Part shown: positions 52,137 through 62,500 of the stretch, in pieces | Position numbering within the stretch: the stretch's first letter is position 1 | How the letters are laid out: every line of letters starts with the position of its first letter | NCBI RefSeq assembly: GCF_009557615.1 | Contig: NZ_CP045652.1 | Location: 930,001-994,000 of the forward strand | Source: Sphingobacteruim zhuxiongii | GTDB taxonomy: Bacteria; Bacteroidota; Bacteroidia; Sphingobacteriales; Sphingobacteriaceae | Direction: 5' to 3' | Length of the DNA: 64,000 nucleotides | Made by a program: the position numbers and the translations under genes | The notes under the pieces: generated by a model | What the model saw: only the letters and a program-made list of their open reading frames with translations | Database searches by the model: none | Told to the model about the DNA's origin: nothing

Positions 52137-53591
52137 TTAAGGGTTTTGAGTGAGACCTGGATTAGCATCTATAGCACTTAGCGGTATTGGAAATAGCAGT
52201 TTGCTCGTGTTAATGCCGTTGGCTTTAAGTACCTGATCTGCTCTTCCTGTTCGCACTAAGTCGTAAAATCGGTGGAATTCAAAAGCTAGCTCTATTCTAC
52301 GTTCATGCTCAATTGCTAAACTCAACGTAGCATATTTGTTGTTTGGATAGTCTGATGAGCCAAAAGGGGCGAGTCCAGCTCTTTCCCGAACCTGATTAAG
52401 GTAGGTTGCTTCTCCAGAAAGTTCCGCATAGAGCAGTAGAATATCTGCATATCGAATAGCTTCAACATTTTGCCCTGGATAGAGAAAATCGGGATCAAAG
52501 AATTTGATTGTGTAAGGGAAATCAATGAATTTATTCGTTTGCAGATTGGTGAATCCTAGTTGTAAGGAAAGGTTTTTTCTAGCGTCGTTTGTTTCATATT
52601 CTGCAATTAGGTTATTGGAAGGGGTGTTTAGTCCATTCCCTCTAAACGTCGTGTTGATATTCGGAAGATGAAAAGCGAAGTCCCAAGGCGCGTAATCGGT
52701 TTGATGTGTACTATTGACGTTGTTTTGGCCTGCTAAATATTGAATTTCTAGTATAGATTCTTTAGAGTTCTTTGTGCTTGCTTTGAAAATATATTCGTAG
52801 TCTGCGATGTTGATTTTACCATCGCTGTTTGCGTCTAATGAATACAATCCACTTTGAATAATCTCTTGAAGTTCTTTCTTTGCTTCCTCTTTATTTCCAG
52901 CTGCAATATAGACTTTAGCAAGTACTGCCGATGCTGCAGACCGGGTTAATCGACCAATGTTATTTCCGGTGTAGGAATTTGGTAATGCAGTCTTCGCCTT
53001 AAGTAGATCTTTTATGAGCTGTTGGTAGATGACTTTGGTATCTTCTCGTAGGTAATCATAACTCTCGTCCGGAGTTACCACTTTTAATGGAAAGGGAACG
53101 GCGCCAAATGCTTGACTTAAATGATAGTAATAAAAGGCACGAGTGGTTAACGCTTCTGCTTCTAAGCGCGTCTTTAGATTAGGATCGGCAAAGCTGATGC
53201 TTGTGTTGTTTAATTTATCTAAGATATTATTGAGAATATAAATAGCATTGTACGCATTGTTCCAAGCCGTTGTTATATAGCCGTTATCAGATTTTGCACT
53301 GTGCTTATTTATATCTTCACCGAAGGAATGCGCACCGGTTGTTTGTTTGATATAGACATTGTCAGAATATAACTCTCCATAGAGGTCTGGGATTCCGCCT
53401 GAATTGTATAACCTAGATAATTGACGATAAACATCATTTGCTGCTAAGGTTAAATCGTTCTCTGAGGTATAGAAATTTCCAGCCGTTAAATTAGTCTCTG
53501 GATATAGATCTAATTTGTCACTAGCACATCCCCAAAGTGACAGCAATAAAATATGAGCATAAATGCTTTTGTATAGTGTTTTCTTTTTCAT
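52137..53591 (-). CDS. SusD/RagB nutrient-binding lipoprotein (operon 2)
   Basis: This is a surface lipoprotein with lipobox Leu-Trp-Gly-Cys22 and then Asp-Leu-Tyr-Pro-Glu-Thr. The N-terminal SusD-like domain and the C-terminal RagB/SusD domain are seen, the latter with Glu-His-Glu-Arg-Arg-Ile-Glu-Leu-Ala-Phe-Glu and Arg-Phe-Tyr-Asp-Leu-Val-Arg-Thr-Gly, the classic RagB C-terminal block. The 484-aa length is usual. It begins 2 bp after the susC stop and ends 4 bp before the sulfatase start, so the genes are tightly coupled. Confidence 0.95.
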   Translation of the reverse strand: MKKKTLYKSIYAHILLLSLWGCASDKLDLYPETNLTAGNFYTSENDLTLAANDVYRQLSRLYNSGGIPDLYGELYSDNVYIKQTTGAHSFGEDINKHSAKSDNGYITTAWNNAYNAIYILNNILDKLNNTSISFADPNLKTRLEAEALTTRAFYYYHLSQAFGAVPFPLKVVTPDESYDYLREDTKVIYQQLIKDLLKAKTALPNSYTGNNIGRLTRSAASAVLAKVYIAAGNKEEAKKELQEIIQSGLYSLDANSDGKINIADYEYIFKASTKNSKESILEIQYLAGQNNVNSTHQTDYAPWDFAFHLPNINTTFRGNGLNTPSNNLIAEYETNDARKNLSLQLGFTNLQTNKFIDFPYTIKFFDPDFLYPGQNVEAIRYADILLLYAELSGEATYLNQVRERAGLAPFGSSDYPNNKYATLSLAIEHERRIELAFEFHRFYDLVRTGRADQVLKANGINTSKLLFPIPLSAIDANPGLTQNP

Positions 53592-53593
53592 GG

Positions 53594-56500
53594 TTAAAAT
53601 GCAATATTGAGTCCTAGAGAATATATTTTTGCCGTAGGGTAGGTGTTTGAACTTATCCCTTGACGACTTGCGTCATCTGCATTTCCAGAGAAACCTTCAG
53701 GATCAGAAACTGGTGCGTCTTTTCGTGTAAATAGGTTGTTTCCGTTAAAATAGACACGTAATGATTTTGCTAATATTTTTTCGGAGAGTCTACTTGGAAG
53801 TGTATAAGCAACCGTCAGATCCTTTAGACGCCAATAAGATTTAGAGAATAGAAAGTAGCTCGATGGCGTTTTTTCGTATCCATTCTCGTCTACTTTGATC
53901 TTGTAATGGTATCCATCTCCTGGATTTTCCTCAGATCTCCATCGATTATTCAGTTCTTTTAAATAATTGCGACCTTCATGATAAAGTAAGGATCGATGAA
54001 CATTGTCATCCATTAATTCCCCGCCTTGTACGCCCTGTAGGACTATACTAAGCTCTATATTCTTATAGGAGAAGCGGTTTGTAAATCCCCATATGAAATC
54101 CGGATTTGGATTACCGATGATCGTTCGATCGTTCTCATTGAGCTGACCATTCCCATCGACGTCTTTGTATCGCCCATCGCCAGGTTTTGCGCCTGCATAG
54201 TGAGCTGGATCTGCATCGATTGCTGCCTGATTCAAATACACGCCATCGTATTGGTAGCCGTAAAAGCTAAATACAGGTTTGCCTATTTGGTTGATTTTCT
54301 GCATGCCACTAAATACAGAGCCACTCAATACCATAGGTGTGCTGTTCTCACCAAGGGCAAGAATTTTGTTTCTATTAAAAGAGATGTTAAAATTAGAACT
54401 CCATTTAAAAGATTCTTTCTGTATGTTTTGACTGTTTAAAGCGATCTCCAATCCTTTGTTCTCGACTGCACCAATATTCTTGAATATCGTAGTAAAGCCG
54501 GATACAACTGGTGTTGGAACTTCGAGGAGTAGGCCATCTGATTTCGATTTGTATGCATCAATGGTTACTTGAAAACGCTCATGTAAGAAGCCGATATCTA
54601 GCCCTAGATTTACTTGTTTGGTTTTCTCCCATTGTAGATTGGGATTTGTAATACTGGAAGGATAATAGGTCGTTAGAAGAGTATTACCTATTGCTGCTCG
54701 ACCCTGTGTAATCTGACCTATCCATTTATAGTCGGCAAATTTATCGTTTCCTGTCAATCCATAACTTGCGCGGATTTTCAAATTACTAAGCCAGTTTGCT
54801 TCATCCAGAAAATCTTCCTCTGAGATAATCCAACCTACAGATACCGCAGGGAAATTTCCCCATTTCTTATTGGAGGCGAATCGTGAAGAGCCATCGCGAC
54901 GTAAACTCGCAGATAAAAGATACTTTCCAGAAAAGGCATAGTTTGCTCGTGCAAAATAAGATATAAATGATGTTTTCGATGCTCTATCATCTGCTGCAAA
55001 TACAGTCTTTCCAGCACTCAGTGCTTTTACTAAGTCATTGTCATATCCTCGACGTTCGAGGTAATTGAAGCTATAATTTGCATAGTTGTATTCCGTCCCT
55101 AAAAGGGCTTGTAAGCTATGTTTTCCCCATGTCTTATCATAGTTCAATAAATTTTGAAAGGTGTAGCTTATGGTTTGTGTTAGCGTTTTTGCCATAGCGC
55201 CTTCAGTGAAATATGTGGGGCCTAACAAGTGGTCTTTCGCTTGGTAGTTACTACCGTCATTTCTATTGTAGAAATAATTGAATGCCGATTTGAAGCTTAG
55301 ACCTTTTAATAATTCCAACTGTCCATAGATGTTTCCAAGAGCATTGAATCGACTACTTTTGATCTCATCGGTGCTGCGGTAGAGTGGGTGCCCATTCTGT
55401 GGTCGAAACAAAATGGCATTATAGTTTTCAAATCCTGCTTGATTCAATGGGGCTCCTAAATATCCATTTTCGCTATACAAGGGATAAATGCTAGGGTACT
55501 GTACTGCCCATTCGAACATACGATTAAAGGGTTCCTGTTCTTGATCGTAACTTAAATTGCTTGCTCCACCGATTTCGAGTCGATCTAGTATTTTCGTAGA
55601 GGTATTAAATCCTAAGTTGTATTTATCGTAATCCGAGAATAAGGCAATCCCTTTTCTTTTTAAAATGCTACCAGATACTCTGTAGTTACTGTGCTCACCA
55701 CCACCGCTTGCTGCGATGTCAACTTTGTTAGATGGGGCTACGCGGTATATGGCATCTTGAAAATTGGTATTAGGTAGTAACTCTGGATGCTCTAATGCTG
55801 TTGGCCAAGTATATTTATAACTTCCGCGCGCTGCAATTGTATTTGGAGCATTGGGATCACCGCCCTTATCGACCCAGCTGTTCTGCGCTGCTTCAATAGA
55901 TGCTTGCGCATATTCACTCGCATTCATTACATCGACTTTGTCAATGACTTCTTGAAGTGAGCTAACATAATTAACTTCAAATTTGCTGGATCCTGCTTTG
56001 CCCGCTTTCGTCTTGATTAGGATGACGCCATTCGCAGCTCGAGATCCGTAGATGGCTGATGATGCCGCGTCTTTCAATACCTGTATTGATTCGATATCTG
56101 CATTGTTGATTAAGTTGAGGTCGTAATTTGGGGCAGGGATTCCATCGACAACAATAAGTGGTGCCGTGCCAGCTGAAATAGAGTTGATACCTCGTACCTG
56201 AATGCTGGTTGAGGCGCCAGGTTTTCCAGATCCAGCTGTGACTTGTACACCTGACATTTGCCCATAGAGCGCTTGACCAATTTCTGATGCTGCACGTCCA
56301 GCAATGTCTTTACTAAGGTTTAGATTGCTAGATGCGCCTGTTAAGTCTCTTTTACGCTGCGTTCCATAACCGACAACAACAACCTCATCTAGATTCTCTA
56401 TAAGTGGTTCTAACTCTATTTGAAAAGGAGATTTATCAATACTAATTGTTTTAGATTGATAGCCAAGAAAAGAAACAACGACATTTAAAGGTGGCTTTTG

Positions 56501-56737
56501 TCCTGTTACTAATTGAAATTGTCCTTTTCTATCGGTTTGTACGCTATGTGTAACGCCTTCTAGCTGGATAGTAACGCCTTCTAATGGAGCTTTAGTTTTT
56601 GCGTCGATAACGATCCCCGATGTGTTAGCATTTACAATAGGTGCGTTGTTTATTTGTGCATTTGCAAAGCCTATGCTTATTAAAAATAAAAGCAATAGCT
56701 TCCCGGTAGCCTGAATAATCAGCCTAAGTCTTTTCAT
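53594..56737 (-). CDS. SusC/RagA TonB-dependent transporter (operon 2)
   Basis: This outer-membrane transporter of 1,047 aa has a signal peptide (residues 1-27), a carboxypeptidase-D-like domain (about 40-112), the TonB-box region Glu-Val-Val-Val-Val-Gly-Tyr-Gly, a plug with Val-Leu-Lys-Asp-Ala-Ala-Ser-Ser-Ala-Ile-Tyr-Gly-Ser-Arg and a long barrel. There is no STN domain, so it should not signal through FecR, unlike the SusC of operon 1. It is first in an operon with susD and three sulfatases. A palindrome-covered promoter lies about 260 bp upstream. Confidence 0.95.
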   Translation of the reverse strand: MKRLRLIIQATGKLLLLFLISIGFANAQINNAPIVNANTSGIVIDAKTKAPLEGVTIQLEGVTHSVQTDRKGQFQLVTGQKPPLNVVVSFLGYQSKTISIDKSPFQIELEPLIENLDEVVVVGYGTQRKRDLTGASSNLNLSKDIAGRAASEIGQALYGQMSGVQVTAGSGKPGASTSIQVRGINSISAGTAPLIVVDGIPAPNYDLNLINNADIESIQVLKDAASSAIYGSRAANGVILIKTKAGKAGSSKFEVNYVSSLQEVIDKVDVMNASEYAQASIEAAQNSWVDKGGDPNAPNTIAARGSYKYTWPTALEHPELLPNTNFQDAIYRVAPSNKVDIAASGGGEHSNYRVSGSILKRKGIALFSDYDKYNLGFNTSTKILDRLEIGGASNLSYDQEQEPFNRMFEWAVQYPSIYPLYSENGYLGAPLNQAGFENYNAILFRPQNGHPLYRSTDEIKSSRFNALGNIYGQLELLKGLSFKSAFNYFYNRNDGSNYQAKDHLLGPTYFTEGAMAKTLTQTISYTFQNLLNYDKTWGKHSLQALLGTEYNYANYSFNYLERRGYDNDLVKALSAGKTVFAADDRASKTSFISYFARANYAFSGKYLLSASLRRDGSSRFASNKKWGNFPAVSVGWIISEEDFLDEANWLSNLKIRASYGLTGNDKFADYKWIGQITQGRAAIGNTLLTTYYPSSITNPNLQWEKTKQVNLGLDIGFLHERFQVTIDAYKSKSDGLLLEVPTPVVSGFTTIFKNIGAVENKGLEIALNSQNIQKESFKWSSNFNISFNRNKILALGENSTPMVLSGSVFSGMQKINQIGKPVFSFYGYQYDGVYLNQAAIDADPAHYAGAKPGDGRYKDVDGNGQLNENDRTIIGNPNPDFIWGFTNRFSYKNIELSIVLQGVQGGELMDDNVHRSLLYHEGRNYLKELNNRWRSEENPGDGYHYKIKVDENGYEKTPSSYFLFSKSYWRLKDLTVAYTLPSRLSEKILAKSLRVYFNGNNLFTRKDAPVSDPEGFSGNADDASRQGISSNTYPTAKIYSLGLNIAF

Positions 56738-56991
56738 ATTTTTTAATAAATTAATTGAAAATGTGTGGAACGAATCTCAATCTATTGATCTTCGATCTAT
56801 TAATAAAGGGCCTTTTGTTAGAAGGTTTGGTTGTTTTAGGTATATATTAAAACCCTATATTGCTACACATGTATCCATGCCAAATCCAGATGTTATAATC
56901 TCTGAAATCAGGTTTTTTTGGATGACTGTTTGCAGTGTTGTTTGCGTTCATTTGTTGTAAGGTTAAAGCTGAAAATAACAAATATCTAAAT

Positions 56992-57016
56992 AATGTCTAC
57001 CACAAAGATAGACATT
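56992..57016 (-). promoter_or_regulatory. Palindrome over the -7 box of sulfatase operon 2
   Basis: AATGTCTA (56992-56999) and TAGACATT (57009-57016) form a perfect 8-bp inverted repeat with a 9-bp spacer. On the minus strand the centre reads TATCTTTG (57003-57010), a full -7 box match. A bound regulator here would block or recruit polymerase. Confidence 0.5.
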
Positions 57017-57027
57017 GATATTTAAAG

Positions 57028-57044
57028 TCTACTAATTTAGTAGA
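57028..57044 (-). promoter_or_regulatory. Palindrome over the -33 region of sulfatase operon 2
   Basis: TCTACTAA and TTAGTAGA are separated by one T: a perfect 8-bp palindrome. It lies 17 bp upstream of the -7 box and so covers the -33 position, where no TTG is present. It looks like an activator site. Confidence 0.5.
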
Positions 57045-57519
57045 TAATTTTATATAAAATTTTATAATCGCTTTATTTATAGCCAAAATAGGGGTAGTTT
57101 ACGAACTCAATTAATTCGGATTTGTATAGATAGTAATGGATGTTTTTATATAAAAGCTTGTTTTAACTATTCGATCTTACATTCAAATAATTGTAAACTT
57201 CGTATACTTAAGTATGGATGATTATATTACTCAAATTAGCTCTTTTGAATTTTAGCGCATTATTGCTATCTTCAATTGCTCAATGAACTAATCAAGATCA
57301 ATACTTGATTAAAGTTTCATCATGTTCATCGTCTTTTTGAAAGACCGAATATCGATTTCCTATATCAAAGTATTTAATTGGTTTGTGAGCAAAAAGTTCA
57401 ACCTAAAACACGTTTCATTTAGAAGGTGCCCTATCAGATTTATTATTGATAGTTAGCGCTATTAGAATATACCTGATCATATGGAATTTTTATAGAAACG
57501 TTTACAGCCTTTAAAACCA

Positions 57520-58542
57520 ATGAGAAAAATCTTACTATCATTCTTGCTATTTGTTTTCAGTACGCTGCTGTTCGCACAAAGTAATACGGAAAGGAAATCT
57601 ACTCCTGATAATGAAAATCCTGCAGTTGAAACCTGGAGACAATTTGAAAAAACGAATCCCTTTAATTTGAGTTCTGATCGATTAGCATTGCTTAAAACGA
57701 TTGAACAATACTCCGATAGTTATCCGCCAGAAGAATTCAAAGCTTATCTCGATATGAGTGAGATCGAGGCGGAAGAATTGGAACGCAAAGTGCCGATTTT
57801 ATATGCTTACAGGAAGGGATTTGATAAGATATTCAATGATGTTCGTAATAAGCATGTGAAAAAGGGAACTGCGGAAGTTTGGTTGCTGTATAATATGGGC
57901 TTTGTGGTAAAAACGGCATCAGGATGTTTTGGTATTGATGTTGATCATCGGTTAGCCGATCAATTCGCACCCTATTTAGATTTTCTAATTATCACGCATA
58001 ATCATGGTGATCATGCGAACGTAAAGTTAATTGAAGCTATGCGTAAATTAGGGAAACCTGTTATTTCTAATTTCTATCAAGGAAGTGCTGATTATTATTC
58101 TACGCAACCTGTGAGTTATAAAATTGGAAATTTCTCGATCCGTTCTGATATGGATGATCACTTAGCAAATCCTAAATTTCCAAAATTTGTCAGTATGTTC
58201 AGAATAGATTGCGGAGAGGATGCTGATTCTTTCTCGATGTTGCATTGTGGGGATGCTGGATTCACTCCTGCAAACTTTAAAAAGGTTCAAGGACCTGTTA
58301 ATTTGCTAGTGATGCGTTGGGGAGAGCCAAGAGAGAACAATCTCTTAGGGACAGACGAAGGACAAGTGCAACCCGATTATGCGGTTTTAACTCATCTTAT
58401 TGAGTTGAGACATAAACCATACCCACAGGGGCAAGCTTCGATAGGTAAAACGTTGGAACATCTTCCTGGCGTAAAATGTAAAAATACGATTATTCCTTTT
58501 TGGGGTGAGAAGCTGACTTGGAAGAATGGAAAGCTTAGATAA
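57520..58542 (+). CDS. Exported metallo-beta-lactamase-fold hydrolase
   Basis: The signal peptide covers residues 1-19. A helical N-terminal region of about 110 residues precedes a metallo-beta-lactamase-fold domain. The metal motif His160-Asn-His162-Gly-Asp164-His165 is intact, with further His-Cys-Gly-Asp-Ala-Gly near 243 and a C-terminal Trp-Gly region. The fold includes hydrolases for lactams, phosphodiesters, lactones and sulfate esters, so the reaction cannot be fixed. The 340-aa protein lies 782 bp from operon 2 on the other strand, with an esterase gene 77 bp downstream. The helical N-terminal extension is not part of the core fold. Confidence 0.8.
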   Translation: MRKILLSFLLFVFSTLLFAQSNTERKSTPDNENPAVETWRQFEKTNPFNLSSDRLALLKTIEQYSDSYPPEEFKAYLDMSEIEAEELERKVPILYAYRKGFDKIFNDVRNKHVKKGTAEVWLLYNMGFVVKTASGCFGIDVDHRLADQFAPYLDFLIITHNHGDHANVKLIEAMRKLGKPVISNFYQGSADYYSTQPVSYKIGNFSIRSDMDDHLANPKFPKFVSMFRIDCGEDADSFSMLHCGDAGFTPANFKKVQGPVNLLVMRWGEPRENNLLGTDEGQVQPDYAVLTHLIELRHKPYPQGQASIGKTLEHLPGVKCKNTIIPFWGEKLTWKNGKLR

Positions 58543-58619
58543 GCTTTTGATCTTCTGCAAAACTTATTACTTCACCGCTAATAAAATCATACTCAAAAAC
58601 TGCTCAACTCGATAAGCTT

Positions 58620-59498
58620 ATGAAATCAAACTGCCTTTTTATTAAGGTTCTAATATTTTCGACGATTATCATTGCGATTATTACGCTGAATGGTAAAGTG
58701 TCCGCGCAAAGTGTGAAAGTTTTTCAGAATATGCGTTATGCGGAAAAACCCAAAGGATTCGAACAAGATACATCTTCTGACAGATTATTAGATCTTTATC
58801 TTCCACAGGTTGAAAACAACAAAAGCTATCCTGTTTTAGTCTTTATCCATGGCGGAGGGTTTGCAGGAGGTGATAAAAACGCAAAAGGGAATGTGCTGTT
58901 ATGTCAAAAGATAGCAGAGAAAGGCTATGCGGTTGTATCGATTAACTATTACTTGTATTTGAGACAACATAAGATAGCGGGGGCTTCAGCAGGAGTAAAT
59001 ATGAAGGATGCTGTTCCCGCGGATGGGAAATTCCATCCAGGACTGGAGACTGCAGTGAAGCATGCAGCTGCCGATACGGAAATGGCATTGCAATGGATTA
59101 AAGATAATGCGACGACTTATAAACTCGATGCGAATCGAGTGGCTATTTCTGGAGGATCGGCCGGAGCAATGACTGCGCTGTATACGGCCTATCAATCGAA
59201 GCAGCAAATTCTTCCTATTCGATGTGTGGTTAATTTATGGGGAGGTTTAGCGAATACGGATGGGGTAAATGCGAGCTCTCCAGCTGTTTTAACTTTTCAT
59301 GGAGATCAAGACGAAATTATCAATGTTGCCTATGCTAAGGCACTACATCAAAAGATGACAGCTGTAGGATCTTCAACGTCTGAAATGCATATACTCCAGA
59401 ATATGGGGCATGCGATTTATAATTATATCATCAAGAGCGAGATTAATCGAATTGATGAATTTCTTCAAAAATGTATGGGTATCAAACCGGATGCCTAG
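58620..59498 (+). CDS. Exported alpha/beta-hydrolase (carboxylesterase-like)
   Basis: The signal peptide (residues 1-30) is followed by an alpha/beta-hydrolase of the hormone-sensitive-lipase/BD-FAE style. The oxyanion motif His77-Gly-Gly-Gly, the nucleophile Ser180 in Gly-Gly-Ser-Ala-Gly, Asp231 in Gly-Asp-Gln-Asp-Glu and His264 in Gly-His-Ala form the expected triad. It probably removes acyl or other ester groups. It follows the metallo-beta-lactamase-fold gene after 77 bp, so the two may work on the same imported or surface substrate. A small hairpin (59525-59540) lies after its stop, before the converging dnaE2. Confidence 0.85.
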   Translation: MKSNCLFIKVLIFSTIIIAIITLNGKVSAQSVKVFQNMRYAEKPKGFEQDTSSDRLLDLYLPQVENNKSYPVLVFIHGGGFAGGDKNAKGNVLLCQKIAEKGYAVVSINYYLYLRQHKIAGASAGVNMKDAVPADGKFHPGLETAVKHAAADTEMALQWIKDNATTYKLDANRVAISGGSAGAMTALYTAYQSKQQILPIRCVVNLWGGLANTDGVNASSPAVLTFHGDQDEIINVAYAKALHQKMTAVGSSTSEMHILQNMGHAIYNYIIKSEINRIDEFLQKCMGIKPDA

Positions 59499-59540
59499 CT
59501 TAGTCAAGAAGCTAGTTGGTGAACCTTCTAAAAATAGAAG

Positions 59541-62500
59541 CTAATGAAAATTCCGACCTTTATGGAAAGCTCCTTGACTCTGTTGATCTTCTGTTAAGTC
59601 TTTCAACATGGCGCTTACATCAAAACAACGCTGTGCAATTACATGAATAACATCTCCTTCTTTTTGTACTTTGCCCGCTACCATAAACAACTTCGCGCGC
59701 AAGACCTCACGTCTATGCTTCTCAAAAATGGTTCCCCAGATTACTAGATTAGCGAAACCTGTTTCATCCTCTATAGTTACAAAGAGAACGCCCTTCGCTG
59801 TGCCTGGACGTTGTCTTACGGTGATGAGTCCACAGACTTTAACAAATGTATCATTCTTCGCTTCTACTAGTTTTCCAGTGGGTAGCACATGTAATAAGTC
59901 TAGCTTCGAACGCAAAAAACTAACCGGATGCGCTTTAATTGATAAGGCGGTAGAAGAATAATCTTGTACGACATGCTCACTTTTGCTGATGAGGGGAAGT
60001 TCAATTTGGCCTTCTTTTGTGCTTTCCGAAGGCTGCCCTTCGAAAAGAGCAATGGGACTATCGGAGAGTGCTGAGATTTCCCAAAGGGCTTCTCGGCGGT
60101 TAAGTCCTAGCGAACCAAAGGCATCTGCATCGGCTAACCTTTCTAAAACAGCAGGACTTAATCCAGCGTCGATTAAACTACTAATAGACTGATACGCTTT
60201 ATGCCGACCTCGAAGTAGGATGTCGATATCTTCTGCTTGTAATCCTCTAACCTGACGGAATCCTAAACGCAGTGCATGCCATTTTTCTCCTGTTTCCCCT
60301 TCCAAAGTATGATCCCATTGGGAAAGATTGATATCAATGGGGAGCACTTCAATACCATGTTTCTGCGCATCAATAATAATCTGTGCCGGCTGATAAAAAC
60401 CCATAGGTTGGCTGTTCAATAAAGCGGCGGCGAAGATATCAGGATAATGACATTTAATCCAAGAAGAAACATACACTAATAAGGCAAATGAAGCAGCATG
60501 ACTTTCCGGGAAACCATAGCTTCCGAAGCCTTCTAATTGTCGAAATACCCGTGTAGCAAATTCCTCCGTATAGTCTCGGCTAACCATACCTTCAATCATT
60601 TTTTTATGAAATGCAGAGACTTTGCCCTTCGCTTTGAAGGTGGCCATACTGCGGCGGAGTTCGTCGGCTTCGGCAGGTGTGAAACCCGCAGCAACAATAG
60701 CAATCTCCATAGCTTGTTCCTGAAATAGCGGGACACCTTTGGTTCGGCCTAGTATTTCACGAAGCTCCTCTTGCGGATATTCTTCGGGCTCCTCATTATT
60801 TCGACGACGTAGGTAAGGATGTACCATATCTCCCTGTATCGGGCCAGGACGAACAATAGCAACTTCAATGACTAAATCATAAAATTCCCGAGGCCGTAAA
60901 CGCGGAAGCATAGACATCTGCGCACGGCTTTCAATCTGAAACACACCTAAGGTATCGGCCTTACAAATCATATCATAAACTTCCGAATCATCCTGCTTAA
61001 TGTTAGCTAGCGTAAAATCTTCACGGTAATGCTCTTTCGCTAAATCGAAAGCCTTCCGTATGCAGGTTAACATACCAAGAGCCAGTACATCCACTTTTAA
61101 GAATCCTAAAGCTTCTAAGTCATCCTTATTCCATTCCAAATTTGTGCGACCTTCCATCCGTGCATTGATTAGCGGACAGAGCTCATGTAAGTTCCCCTGC
61201 GTAATTACGAAGCCCCCTGTATGCTGCCCCAGTTGCCTTGGAAAACCCATATACTGATAAGCAAGCTCCAGTACCTTTTGTAGATTGGGATCCTCTGGGT
61301 TAAAGCCTTGTTCAATTAATCGCTCCTGATCGATATGATTGTCCCAATAGCTACTAATCACGCCCGATAAGCGACCTACCGCATCTAAGGAAAGCCCCAT
61401 GGCTTTGGCCACATCCCGAAGGGCACCTTTCGAACGAACCTGTGTAACCGTAGCAACAATGGCGGCCCGATGGCGACCATACTTCTCGTAGATGTATTGA
61501 ATAACTTCTTCCCGACGTTCATGTTCAAAATCTACATCAATATCGGGTGGTTCATCGCGCGCATCCGACATAAAACGAGCAAAGAGTAATTTAATCTTGG
61601 AAGGATCTACAGAGGTTATGCCTAAGCAGAAGCATACCGTTGAGTTGGCGGCAGAACCGCGTCCTTGACAGAGGATCCCTCGCTCTCGAGCAAAGCGAAC
61701 ATAATCATGTACGGTCAGAAAATAAGAAGCATAATTCTTACGGGCTATAAAGTCTAGCTCCATCTGAATGGTATTGAGAATATGCTCGGGAATATCGTCT
61801 CCAAATTTAGATCTGGCACCCTCCCAGGTTAAACGAATAAGCTCCTCTTGAGGCGTTCGTCCATCAGGAGCTAATTCTGCAGGATAGACGTATTCTAGGC
61901 TGTCCAAGGAGAACTGGCAAGCCTGCGCAATTTCCGCACTGTGATCAATTGCTTCTGGATATGTCCGAAATAAACGTTCCATTTCTTCGGCCGGTTTCAA
62001 ATAGCGCTCGGCATTTGCATGTAATTTAAAGCCTGCCGTATGTATTGTACATTTCTCACGAATGCAGGTCAGGATATCTTGAAGCTCGCGGCGTTCTGGG
62101 CTATGGTAGTAGACATCTCCCAGCGCAACTAACTTGACGCTTAGCTCTTTTGCTGATTGATTCAGGCGGAATAATATTTTGGCGTCATCCCCGCGATACA
62201 GTCGATTCGCACCTAAATAAAGATGCTCCCCAAGATGAGCTTGATAATCGCGAAGTGCTTCTATATAATCCAAATCGATATGAAAGCTGCTGTCAAGCTT
62301 CTCCGGAGGTAGCATGACAAACTTTAGCCCCTCGGCATAGGCATATACATCTTTACGATAGAGATGACATTGTCCTTTTTCTGCGCGTAAATTCCCCACC
62401 GTTAATAAACTAGATAAGCGTCCATAGGCAGCGCGATCGGTCGGATAAGCAAGCAAGCTAGGTCCATCGATTAGATCTAATCGACAGGAAGGAATCAGAC

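Larger units (their letters stand above)
56738..57519. other. Long intergenic control region between operon 2 and the MBL gene
   Basis: The 782-bp region is AT-rich with no believable gene; a 65-codon frame at 56763 lacks coding character. It holds two palindromes (56992-57016, 57028-57044) over a candidate minus-strand promoter, and a weaker inverted repeat (CTATCA/TGATAG, about 57427-57448) nearer the plus-strand gene. Confidence 0.55.

Noticed and set aside
56763..56960. Frame of 65 codons upstream of susC 2
   Set aside because: Composition is random, there is no promoter before it, and it lies in the susC leader region.
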